From an uncultured Clostridia bacterium (GTDB lineage Bacteria; Bacillota; Clostridia; Oscillospirales; Ruminococcaceae), in the NCBI GenBank assembly GCA_947625735.1, contig CANQPL010000002.1:1-64000 (forward strand): a DNA stretch of 64,000 nt, given 5' to 3'. Both the position numbers and the translations under genes were made by a program. The notes under the pieces are model-generated. The model was not told the origin of the DNA. It worked only from the letters and a program-made list of their open reading frames with translations, and did not search any database. Below are positions 27,282-34,833 of this stretch, piece by piece (position 1 is the first letter of the stretch; each line of letters opens with the position of its first letter).

Positions 27282-28241
27282 TTATCTTTTTTCCGCATAC
27301 GCCTTTTCGTAGGCTTTGATTATATCCTGCACCAGTCTGTGACGGACAACGTCCTTGTCTGTAAATCGTGTAACAGCAATTCCGTCTATGCCTTTGAGGA
27401 TATTCATAGCATCAACAAGTCCCGATTTTCTTGTATCCGGAAGATCTATCTGAGTAATATCCCCCGTAATGACCATTTTGCTGTTAAATCCTAAGCGTGT
27501 GAGAAACATTTTTATCTGTTCCCGGGTAGTATTCTGAGCTTCATCAAGGATAATAAAGGCATCGTCCAGCGTGCGTCCTCTCATATAAGCAAGGGGAGCG
27601 ACCTCAATGCTGCCCTTTTCCATATGTCTGGAGAAATTTTCCGCACCCATCATATCAAAAAGTGCATCGTAAAGCGGGCGCAGATAAGGGTCTACCTTAT
27701 TCTGAAGATCTCCGGGCAGAAATCCCAGCTTTTCGCCTGCCTCCACAGCAGGACGTGTTAGGATTATCCTGCTTATCTCGTGAGCCTTGAAAGCCTTTAC
27801 AGCCATTGCCACCGCAAGATAGGTTTTACCCGTACCCGCAGGACCTATCCCCATAACTATGGTATTTTCCGAGATAGCGTCCACATATTTTTTCTGACCG
27901 ATGGTCTTTGCCCTTACCACCTTCCCCGAGGAAGTGACGCAGATCCCGCCGTCAGTGAGCCTGACAGCCTCTTCGAGGGAATCCTCCTCCACCATTGAAA
28001 AGATATATCTCATATTCTGTTCATTGACAGGCTCACCCTTTTTGGTAAGCTCCAGAAGAGCATTGACCGCCGCCGCAGCTTTTTTAACATTGCCGTCATC
28101 TCCGCTTATGCGGATATCGTTTCCTCTGCCGAGGATAGAAACATTATATTGTCTTTGCAGTATATTTACGTTCTCGTCAAATTTCCCGAAAAGGGAGATG
28201 ATGCTGTTCATATCGTCCGGGCTTATGATGATCTCAGCCAT
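27282..28241 (-). CDS. phoH: PhoH-like ATPase
   Basis: A 319-residue P-loop ATPase. An N-terminal KH-like region is followed by the PhoH domain with Walker A GPAGTGKTYLA, Walker B FIILDEAQN and the sensor region VITGDITQIDLP. The cellular role is thought to involve RNA metabolism with YbeY. First gene of the leftward cluster; a GGAGGTCATT site precedes the ATG, and TATAAT at 28288-28283 on the minus strand is a probable -10 box. Confidence 0.95.
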   Translation of the reverse strand: MAEIIISPDDMNSIISLFGKFDENVNILQRQYNVSILGRGNDIRISGDDGNVKKAAAAVNALLELTKKGEPVNEQNMRYIFSMVEEDSLEEAVRLTDGGICVTSSGKVVRAKTIGQKKYVDAISENTIVMGIGPAGTGKTYLAVAMAVKAFKAHEISRIILTRPAVEAGEKLGFLPGDLQNKVDPYLRPLYDALFDMMGAENFSRHMEKGSIEVAPLAYMRGRTLDDAFIILDEAQNTTREQIKMFLTRLGFNSKMVITGDITQIDLPDTRKSGLVDAMNILKGIDGIAVTRFTDKDVVRHRLVQDIIKAYEKAYAEKR

Positions 28242-28457
28242 AATGACCTCCGTAAACGGTAAAAAATTGGTTCAATTTCTATTATATCACAATTTTTCCG
28301 AAAAATAAAGATAAATTGCAAATAAAATTCAGTTCTTTTTATAAAATCATACAGTTATCCATAGTACATATGGTTTAAAATGGAAAAAGCTAAAAATTGT
28401 CGTTTGTCAAGGTGCAAATTACACAAAAAAAATATCTTTTTTTGTCATTGCAGAGTG

Positions 28458-28522
28458 TTGACAAGAGAGAGGAAATACTATATACTATAATTTAGCATAC
28501 ATAAAAATACTATATGTAGTGT
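28458..28522 (+). promoter_or_regulatory. nrdD promoter with a pair of NrdR boxes
   Basis: This 28.2-28.5 kb gap contains TTGACA (28458-28463) and TATACT (28481-28486), spaced by 17 bp. Two NrdR-box-like sequences are seen: ATACTATATACTATAA (28475-28490), overlapping the -10 box, and ATACTATATGTAGTGT (28507-28522), a 14/16 match to the known consensus ACACWATATATWGTGT. They are 32 bp apart centre to centre, the spacing typical of NrdR operators, which suggests repression when nucleotide levels are high. Confidence 0.75.
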
Positions 28523-28545
28523 TTTTGCCAAAGGAGAATATAAAT

Positions 28546-30798
28546 ATGATAACACATATCGTCAAAAGAGACGGAAGAAAAGATACCTTTAATATTGAAA
28601 AGATCGCAAAGGCTATCTACAAGGCGGCGCAGGCAGTAGGCGGCACGGATTATGAAACATCGGAAAAGTTAGCTGTCAAGGTCTGCGATCTTTGCGAGGA
28701 GACCTACGGCAGAGGAAGCACGCCCACAGTAGAGCAGATACAGGATCTTGTGGAAAAGGTGCTTGTTGAGGAGGGTCATGCAAGAACGGCAAAGGCATAT
28801 ATTCTCTACCGTTCGGACAGGACAAGAGCAAGGGAAATGAATACCCGTCTTATGAAGATCTACGAGGATCTGACCTTCAAGCCCGCTAAGGACAGCGACA
28901 TCAAGCGTGAAAATGCCAACATCAACGGCGATACTGCCATGGGAACCATGCTCAAATACGGTTCTGAGGGCGCAAAGCAGTTTTATGAAATGTATATACT
29001 TGACAAAAAGGTAGCAAAGGCTCACAACGAGGGCGACATACATATCCATGATCTTGATTATTACACCCTTACCTCCACCTGCTGTCAGATAGATCTTATA
29101 AAGCTTTTCAAGGGAGGATTTTCCACAGGTCACGGATATCTCAGAGAGCCTAACGATATATCCAGCTATGCAGCGCTTGCCTGCATCGCCATACAGTCCA
29201 ACCAGAACGACCAGCACGGCGGTCAGAGCATACCGAACTTTGACTATGCCATGACCGAGGGCGTAAAAAAGACATACCGTCACAGATATGTATACAATAT
29301 AGCCCGCTGTCTTGAAATGATGGGACTTCTTGACAACGGCGAGGAAATAGCCGACAGGATCGCAAAGGAGATACAGGAGGAGAAGAATATTTACCCCGTT
29401 CTCGATAACAATAACGGTTACAGGGAAGCGGAGCATGAAAAGCTGCTCCAATATGTAGACGAGGCGATTGCCGACCGTGTACAGGAGTATACCGCAAAGA
29501 ATACCGCCAAGGAAACAGACAGAGCAACCTATCAGGCAATGGAAGCGCTTATCCACAATCTGAACACCATGAACAGCCGTGCAGGAGCGCAGGTACCATT
29601 TTCGTCAATAAACTACGGACTTGACACATCAAGCGAAGGCAGAATGGTGATAAAAAACATTCTCCTTGCAAATGAAGCGGGTCTCGGCAACGGAGAAACG
29701 CCGATTTTCCCCATACACATCTTCAAGATCAAAGAGGGGATAAACTATAATCCGGGCGAGCCTAACTATGATCTGTTCAAACTGGCGTGCAGGGTATCCG
29801 CAAAAAGACTTTTCCCCAATTTTTCATTTATAGATGCACCCTATAATCTGAAATATTATAAGCCCGGCGACTATAACACCGAGGTAGCCTACATGGGCTG
29901 CCGCACAAGAGTTATCGGTAATTATTACGATCCCACAAGGGAGATCGTAACAGGAAGGGGAAATCTGAGCTTTACCTCAATAAATCTTCCGAGGCTTGCC
30001 ATAAAAGCGGATCATAATGTAGGAGCATTTTTTGACAGTCTTGAAGAGATAATGGATCTTTGCTGCAAGCAGCTTATGGACAGATACAGGATACAGGCGC
30101 AGAAAACTGTCAGGAATTTTCCTTTCCTTATGGGACAGGGAATATGGATAGATTCGGATAAATTAGGACCTGATGATACCGTAGGCGAGGTGTTCAAGCA
30201 CGGAACTCTGTCGGTAGGCTTTATCGGTCTTGCAGAGTGCCTTAAAGCCCTTATCGGCAAGCATCACGGTGAGGACGAGGAGGCACGGGCATTAGGTCTT
30301 GAGATCATCACAAGAATGAGAGAGCGCATGGACGAGGAAACAGTCCGCACGGGCATGAATTATACTCTGCTTGCCACACCCGCAGAGGGACTTTCGGGGC
30401 GGTTTGTCCGCATAGACAAAAAGCTGTTCGGTGAGATAGAGGGCGTAACGGACAGGAATTACTATACCAATTCCTTCCATGTACCCGTCTACTATCCGAT
30501 CAGCGCCTTTGAGAAAATAAAGATAGAAGCGCCCTATCATGCGCTTACGAATGCAGGGCATATAAGCTACGTAGAGCTTGACGGAGATCCTCTCAACAAT
30601 CTTGACGCATTTGAAAAGGTAGTGCGCTGCATGAAGGAATCGGGCATAGGCTACGGCTCAATAAATCACCCCGTAGACCGTGATCCCGTCTGCGGCTATA
30701 CAGGTATCATCAATGATGTATGCCCCAAATGCGGCAGACGTGAGGAGGAGCACGGCTATATGACAGAGAGGATAAAGAGAATAAGCTGCTGCGGTTAA
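28546..30798 (+). CDS. nrdD: Anaerobic ribonucleoside-triphosphate reductase lacking the glycyl-radical tail
   Basis: A 750-residue class III ribonucleotide reductase large subunit. An N-terminal ATP-cone (ITHIVKRDGRKDTFN to ~residue 95) precedes the catalytic barrel with RAGAQVPFSSINYG and other core segments. The C-terminal region keeps GYGSINHPVDRDPVCGY and CPKCGRREE. Clostridial relatives continue after this as ERIRRITGYLVGTLDRFN, whose glycine carries the radical. Here the protein ends ERIKRISCCG and stops, and the missing motif is not found in any frame of the next 160 bp. Without it the enzyme should be inactive unless another polypeptide supplies the glycine or the sequence is wrong. 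The start at 28546 uses AAGGAG. nrdG lies downstream. Confidence 0.9.
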   Translation: MITHIVKRDGRKDTFNIEKIAKAIYKAAQAVGGTDYETSEKLAVKVCDLCEETYGRGSTPTVEQIQDLVEKVLVEEGHARTAKAYILYRSDRTRAREMNTRLMKIYEDLTFKPAKDSDIKRENANINGDTAMGTMLKYGSEGAKQFYEMYILDKKVAKAHNEGDIHIHDLDYYTLTSTCCQIDLIKLFKGGFSTGHGYLREPNDISSYAALACIAIQSNQNDQHGGQSIPNFDYAMTEGVKKTYRHRYVYNIARCLEMMGLLDNGEEIADRIAKEIQEEKNIYPVLDNNNGYREAEHEKLLQYVDEAIADRVQEYTAKNTAKETDRATYQAMEALIHNLNTMNSRAGAQVPFSSINYGLDTSSEGRMVIKNILLANEAGLGNGETPIFPIHIFKIKEGINYNPGEPNYDLFKLACRVSAKRLFPNFSFIDAPYNLKYYKPGDYNTEVAYMGCRTRVIGNYYDPTREIVTGRGNLSFTSINLPRLAIKADHNVGAFFDSLEEIMDLCCKQLMDRYRIQAQKTVRNFPFLMGQGIWIDSDKLGPDDTVGEVFKHGTLSVGFIGLAECLKALIGKHHGEDEEARALGLEIITRMRERMDEETVRTGMNYTLLATPAEGLSGRFVRIDKKLFGEIEGVTDRNYYTNSFHVPVYYPISAFEKIKIEAPYHALTNAGHISYVELDGDPLNNLDAFEKVVRCMKESGIGYGSINHPVDRDPVCGYTGIINDVCPKCGRREEEHGYMTERIKRISCCG

Positions 30799-30838
30799 AT
30801 TTCAGGCTCTTTCGGAGCATTGGAAAGCAAAAAATATG

Positions 30839-30923
30839 AGAGCCTGTTCACCACCCCCTGACCGCCGCTTAGGCATCGGATAACGATTATGATCACAGCG
30901 GCATGGGGGAGCGGACAGGCTCT
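30839..30923. repeat. Imperfect long hairpin between nrdD and nrdG
   Basis: AGAGCCTGT (30839-30847) pairs with ACAGGCTCT (30915-30923), and the stem continues imperfectly through CCCCC/GGGGG and CCGC/GCGG towards a ~30-base loop. An additional AGGCTCT lies just upstream at 30804-30810. The arms resemble hairpins at 16319 and 21236. Confidence 0.6.
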
Positions 30924-30965
30924 TGTCTGTCGGATCACCGCATAAATTGATTTGGAAGTGTAAAG

Positions 30966-31478
30966 ATGAACAGAAGCAGGATCCTGCGTGTTGCAGGACT
31001 GGTAAACGATTCTATCGTAGACGGACCGGGAATAAGGCTTACCGTATTTGTACAGGGCTGCCCCCACAATTGCGAGGGCTGTCACAATCCTCAGACTCAC
31101 GCCTTTGACGGCGGAGAGGATATGACATTGGGGGAGATACTGGACAAAATTACAGCGAATCCGCTTCTTGACGGAGTGACATTCAGCGGAGGGGAGCCGT
31201 TCTGTCAGGCGTCAGCATTGGCAGAGCTGGGAGCGGAGATCGTAAACAGGGGGCTTAATGTTGTCACCTACACAGGATATACATTTGAATATCTTCTGTC
31301 CCATTGTGATGAAGAAAACGGATACAGGGAGCTGTTAGGTGTAACGGATATCCTGATTGACGGTGCATATGTGCAGTCTTTGCGTGATCTTACCTTAAAA
31401 TTCAGGGGCAGCAAAAATCAGCGGCTTATAGATGTAAAGCGTTCTCTTTCGGAGGGAACGGTATGCATAGCAGAGTGA
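30966..31478 (+). CDS. nrdG: Anaerobic ribonucleotide reductase activating protein
   Basis: A 170-residue radical-SAM activase that generates the glycyl radical on NrdD. The cluster motif is CPHNCEGC (CxxxCxxC), preceded by DGPGIRLTVFVQG, and the SAM-binding FSGGEP follows. Length is usual. GGAAGTGTAAAG precedes the ATG. It is separated from nrdD by 167 bp containing a hairpin. It appears fully intact, unlike NrdD, which lacks the residue it should activate. Confidence 0.95.
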   Translation: MNRSRILRVAGLVNDSIVDGPGIRLTVFVQGCPHNCEGCHNPQTHAFDGGEDMTLGEILDKITANPLLDGVTFSGGEPFCQASALAELGAEIVNRGLNVVTYTGYTFEYLLSHCDEENGYRELLGVTDILIDGAYVQSLRDLTLKFRGSKNQRLIDVKRSLSEGTVCIAE

Positions 31479-31492
31479 CCCTGCACGCAGGC

Positions 31493-31792
31493 GGGGTGAC
31501 CCCGCACGCAGGTCGTTGGTAAGTAAAGTCCGGGCATTCAGATAGTGACTCGGTAACTTTCATTTGCTTTAATGGAGTGTCTGAAACTCTTAGGGGTGAC
31601 CCCGCACACAGGTCGTTGGTAAGTAAAGTCCGGGCATTCAGATAGTGACTCGGTAACTTTCATTTGCCTTAATGGAGTGTCTGAAACTCTTAGGGGCGAC
31701 CCCGCAGTCAGTTCATTTGTAAGTAAATTCCGGACATTCGGATAGTGACTCGGTTAACTTTATTCTGACATGATATTGCCCATAGTTGTGCG
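31493..31792 (+). repeat. Three tandem 100-bp repeats starting GGGGTGACCCC
   Basis: Units start at 31493, 31593 and 31693, an exact 100-bp period. Units 1 and 2 are nearly identical; unit 3 diverges after its first half. Each begins with the palindrome GGGGTGACCCC (GGGGCGACCCC in unit 3) and contains TCGTTGGTAAG (TTCATTTGTAAG in unit 3), then GATAGTGACTCGGTAACTTTC about 17 bp later (units 1 and 2). A partial GAGTGACCCTGCACGCAG precedes unit 1. This fills most of the 335-bp gap between nrdG and the hydrolase gene. No coding frame is evident. The type of element is unknown. Confidence 0.9.
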
Positions 31793-31813
31793 GGCAGTAA
31801 GGGGTTGTGTTAT

Positions 31814-32626
31814 ATGACAGAAAAATTTATCGTAACAGAAAACGGCAAGGTTTATTATCAGATTTCGGAGCAATGGGACAAGAATAAAAGAGTGCTGTTT
31901 TTTCTTCACGGAATGACAGGTGACCATACCATGTTCCGTCATCAATATGATTATTTTAAGGACAACTGTAATATTTTACTCTGGGACGCACCCGCACACG
32001 GAAGATCAAGACCCTTCCGCAATTTTGATTATGAAAAAGCCGCTTTATCGGTCAGGGCGATCTTTGAAGCCGAGGAAATTGACCGTGCCGTATTTATCGG
32101 TCAGTCAATGGGCGGATTTATTACTCAGGCAGTCATTAAGCGTTATCCGGATATAGTGTCCGCATTTATATCAATTGACAGTACCCCATACGGAAAGGAG
32201 TACTATTCAGGATCGGATTTTTTCTGGCTCAGGCAGGTTGAACGGCTGGCGCATTTATACCCCTTGGGAGCAATGAAAAAGGCGATAGCAAAGCAGAACA
32301 CCGCCACAAAGGACGGATATGACAATATGCTGTCAATGCTTGCTCCCTATGGAAAGGACGAATTATGCCGGTTAATGGGTATAGGCTATGCAGGCTTTAT
32401 CGAGGATAACTGCGATCTTGAAATAACCTGTCCCGTTCTTCTTATCATAGGGGAGAAGGACAATACAGGCAAGGTAAAGGCGTATAACCGTCTTTGGAGC
32501 AGGAAAACAGGATTTCCGTTAATTACGATAAAGGGCGCTGCCCATAATTCAAATACAGACTGTCCGGACGCTGTAAATAAGCAGATAGAAGCATTTCTGA
32601 CTTCTTTAGAGAACGCAGGTGACTAA
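31814..32626 (+). CDS. Alpha/beta hydrolase
   Basis: A 270-residue alpha/beta-hydrolase fold protein. Oxyanion-hole FLHGMTGD, nucleophile elbow GQSMGG with the serine, and the late catalytic histidine in IKGAAHNSN are visible; an acid is likely in IIGEKDN. Substrate specificity cannot be read; esterase, lipase or carbon-carbon hydrolase roles are possible. No signal peptide. The start at 31814 uses AAGGGG nine bases upstream. The next gene begins immediately after its stop. Confidence 0.88.
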   Translation: MTEKFIVTENGKVYYQISEQWDKNKRVLFFLHGMTGDHTMFRHQYDYFKDNCNILLWDAPAHGRSRPFRNFDYEKAALSVRAIFEAEEIDRAVFIGQSMGGFITQAVIKRYPDIVSAFISIDSTPYGKEYYSGSDFFWLRQVERLAHLYPLGAMKKAIAKQNTATKDGYDNMLSMLAPYGKDELCRLMGIGYAGFIEDNCDLEITCPVLLIIGEKDNTGKVKAYNRLWSRKTGFPLITIKGAAHNSNTDCPDAVNKQIEAFLTSLENAGD

Positions 32627-34240
32627 GTGCGAACAAAAACGATCAGACTGATATGTTTACTGGGCGCCGCCCTCATCACGGCGTCACTTTCGTCATGCAA
32701 GGAGGAGGACGGAGCGGACGGCAGCTTTTATGCAGTAATACCCTCCGACCCGAAAAATCTTGATCCCCAGCTTGCAGCCGACAGGGAGTCCTATTTTGTT
32801 ATCCGCAACATCTACGCCACTCTTACCGACATAAACTCCGAGGGAGAAGCGGTCATGGGTGCAGCTGAGAGCTATACCCTGTCAGAGGACGGACTTACCT
32901 ACACATTTACACTCCGTGACGGTCTTGTCTGGCAGGGAATAAGCGGCGGGGGACAGCCGCTGACGGCTTATGATTATGAATTTGCGTTCAGGCGGATTTT
33001 CAGCCGCAGCACCGATTCACCTCACAGGGAGCGTTATTCTGATATAAAAAACAGCGGAGCAGTCTTTAGCGGAGAAAGACCTGTTACGGCTCTGGGCGTT
33101 CATGCATCGGACGAGCATACACTTACAATTGAGCTTGAAAAACCCGACTGTGAATTTTTGAAGAAGCTTGCCCACCCGTCCGCATCTCCCTGCAATGAAG
33201 AATTATTTTTGTCTGCACAGGGTAGATACGGACTTTCGGCGGAGGATACCTACGGTTGCGGAGCATTTTACATTACCGACTGGAATTATGACCCCTACTG
33301 GACGGAAAATCATATCTATCTGGAGCGTATTGCCGAAAATTCCAAAGAGGGCTACGAAACGTTTCCCCGCACCGTGAGCATAGCGATCACAGACGACAGA
33401 GAGAGCTTTGAAAGTGAAGAAAATGTGCTTACCGACGGCTTTTCTGTAATGAGTCATGACGAATATGACAAATCAATGCAGAAAAACTATGACTGCAAGG
33501 AGTATGAATGCGGTACAACAATGCTTATATTTTCGCCCGACTCTGTTTTTGCGGGAGATTTACAGGCAAGAAAAGCAGTGGCATGGGCGATAGACAGAGA
33601 AAAGCTCGCATCTGAGCTGACAACCGATTCCGTTCCAGCATCAAGGATAGTGCCCGCAGCCGTAACACTTGGCTTTGCGGGGTTCAGAGAGCTTTATCCC
33701 GATACAATGGGCGGCAGCCGTGTAAGAAGTATGCGCAGCGAATGGGATAATTTTGTATCGGCGCAGAACGGACTTGACATTAACAGCAGCGAAATACTTG
33801 TAAGCGACAGCATACATTCTCCGGGCAGCATATATTCGGCGGTGTCAGATATGGAGGAACTGCTGGATTTTTACCCCATGCCCGTATTCTGTGATGATGA
33901 GGAGTTTGCATCACGGCTTCGGAGCGGCGATTATGATATATGTGCTTTTACGCTTTACAGTGAAAACAACAGTGCAGATGAGCTTATTTCCGCTCTCACA
34001 GAGAGTATGGGAATACCCGATGCCGATCCGGACAGCTATCTTAAAAAGCTGGGGAGCAGCGCAGAAACGTCCGATAAGTTTAATACCCTGTGTGAAACAG
34101 AGGAGTATATTCTGGAAAATGCATACGCCGTACCGCTTTCCTATGAAAAGAGATATTTTATCTTCCGTAATAATGTGTCCGATCTGTGGTACGATCCGTT
34201 TAGTGATATTATTTATTATAAATATGCCAAGCAATGGTGA
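32627..34240 (+). CDS. Oligopeptide-type ABC substrate-binding lipoprotein
   Basis: A 537-residue secreted lipoprotein of the family 5 solute-binding proteins (OppA/DppA type). The signal peptide ends in SLSSC, a lipobox. PSDPKNLDPQLAADRES, DGLTYTFTLRDGLVWQ and the YDYEFAFRRI region are typical. It would bind peptides outside the membrane and hand them to an ABC importer, but no permease or ATPase gene is adjacent. The GTG start follows AGGTGACTAA and abuts the hydrolase stop. Confidence 0.9.
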   Translation: MRTKTIRLICLLGAALITASLSSCKEEDGADGSFYAVIPSDPKNLDPQLAADRESYFVIRNIYATLTDINSEGEAVMGAAESYTLSEDGLTYTFTLRDGLVWQGISGGGQPLTAYDYEFAFRRIFSRSTDSPHRERYSDIKNSGAVFSGERPVTALGVHASDEHTLTIELEKPDCEFLKKLAHPSASPCNEELFLSAQGRYGLSAEDTYGCGAFYITDWNYDPYWTENHIYLERIAENSKEGYETFPRTVSIAITDDRESFESEENVLTDGFSVMSHDEYDKSMQKNYDCKEYECGTTMLIFSPDSVFAGDLQARKAVAWAIDREKLASELTTDSVPASRIVPAAVTLGFAGFRELYPDTMGGSRVRSMRSEWDNFVSAQNGLDINSSEILVSDSIHSPGSIYSAVSDMEELLDFYPMPVFCDDEEFASRLRSGDYDICAFTLYSENNSADELISALTESMGIPDADPDSYLKKLGSSAETSDKFNTLCETEEYILENAYAVPLSYEKRYFIFRNNVSDLWYDPFSDIIYYKYAKQW

Positions 34241-34273
34241 ATGTTAATATTTTGTAAATTCACCTTAAAACTA

Positions 34274-34302
34274 TTGACAAACACACGAGAATGTAGTATA
34301 AT
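34274..34302 (+). promoter_or_regulatory. tRNA-Leu promoter
   Basis: TTGACA at 34274-34279 and TATAAT at 34297-34302, spaced by 17 bp, end 11 bp upstream of the tRNA. Confidence 0.85.
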
Positions 34303-34313
34303 ATTTAAGTAAT

Positions 34314-34400
34314 GCGGATATGGCGGAATCGGCAGACGCGCTAGATTCAGGTTCTAGTGGTAGCAATACCGTGTGTGTTCAAGTCACATTATCCGCACCA
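34314..34400 (+). tRNA. tRNA-Leu (CAG)
   Basis: Acceptor GCGGATA (34314-34320) pairs with TATCCGC. The anticodon loop TTCAGGT gives anticodon CAG. A long variable arm (class II tRNA) and a TTCAAGT T-loop are present, and CCA is encoded at 34398-34400. Confidence 0.95.
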
Positions 34401-34406
34401 CTTACC

Positions 34407-34428
34407 TCGGCGGTTAAGCCGCCGGGGA
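34407..34428 (+). terminator. Possible terminator after tRNA-Leu
   Basis: CTCGGCGG and CCGCCGGGG form a GC-rich stem around TTAAG. The following bases are A/T mixed rather than a clean T run, so termination is only plausible. Confidence 0.4.
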
Positions 34429-34487
34429 ATAATAATGTTTTAACCTGACGAAAAATGTAAATAAATTGTAAAATCAATCAAAAGCTA

Positions 34488-34516
34488 TTGACAAAATTCT
34501 TAGAAAGTGATATACT
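34488..34516 (+). promoter_or_regulatory. Promoter of tRNA-Thr and tRNA-Tyr
   Basis: TTGACA at 34488-34493 and TATACT at 34511-34516 are spaced by 17 bp, 19 bp before tRNA-Thr. Confidence 0.85.
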
Positions 34517-34535
34517 TATAAAGTCGCTTGAAAAT

Positions 34536-34608
34536 GCTGGTGTAGCTCAGTCGGTAGAGCAGCTGATTTGTAATCAGCAGGTCGGGGGTTCAAGTCCGTC
34601 CACCAGCT
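34536..34608 (+). tRNA. tRNA-Thr (TGT)
   Basis: Acceptor GCTGGTG pairs with CACCAGC. The anticodon loop TTTGTAA gives TGT, and the T-loop is GTTCAAGTC. CCA is not encoded. Only 10 bp separate it from tRNA-Tyr, so they are co-transcribed. Confidence 0.95.
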
Positions 34609-34618
34609 CTTTAAAAAC

Positions 34619-34702
34619 GGAGGAGTTCCCGAGCGGCCAAAGGGGGCAGACTGTAAATCTGTTGCTTCGGCTTCGGTGGTTCGAATCCACCCTCCTCCAC
34701 CA
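34619..34702 (+). tRNA. tRNA-Tyr (GTA)
   Basis: Acceptor GGAGGAG (34619-34625) pairs with CTCCTCC (34692-34698). The anticodon GTA sits in CTGTAAA, and a long variable arm marks class II. CCA is encoded at 34700-34702. Confidence 0.95.
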
Positions 34703-34710
34703 TGAAAATT

Positions 34711-34739
34711 GCCTTGCAGCGTGGCTGCAAGGCTTTTTT
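34711..34739 (+). terminator. Terminator of the tRNA-Thr/Tyr transcript
   Basis: GCCTTGCAGC (34711-34720) pairs perfectly with GCTGCAAGGC (34724-34733), followed by six T residues. Confidence 0.92.
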
Positions 34740-34833
34740 ATGCAAAGACGGATTTGTTAAGTGTATATATATTATGTCGGAAATGTTGAACTGTAAAGGT
34801 CATATTGCCGAAAAACGAAAGGAAATGCTGAAA

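Noticed and set aside
28669-29556. Long minus-strand open frame inside nrdD
   Set aside because: It is a shadow of a strongly conserved coding sequence and has no family features of its own.
30798-30965. Simple frameshift explaining the short NrdD
   Set aside because: The three forward frames after the stop were read and none gives the RITGYL or RFN motifs, so a single-base error does not restore the tail.
31493-31792. Possible CRISPR array
   Set aside because: The 100-bp units are near-identical over their full length, with no unique spacers, and no cas genes are nearby.
34702-34833. N-terminal extension of TypA back to tRNA-Tyr
   Set aside because: The extension would be encoded across the tRNA terminator hairpin, and the family start with its own ribosome binding site is at 34834.
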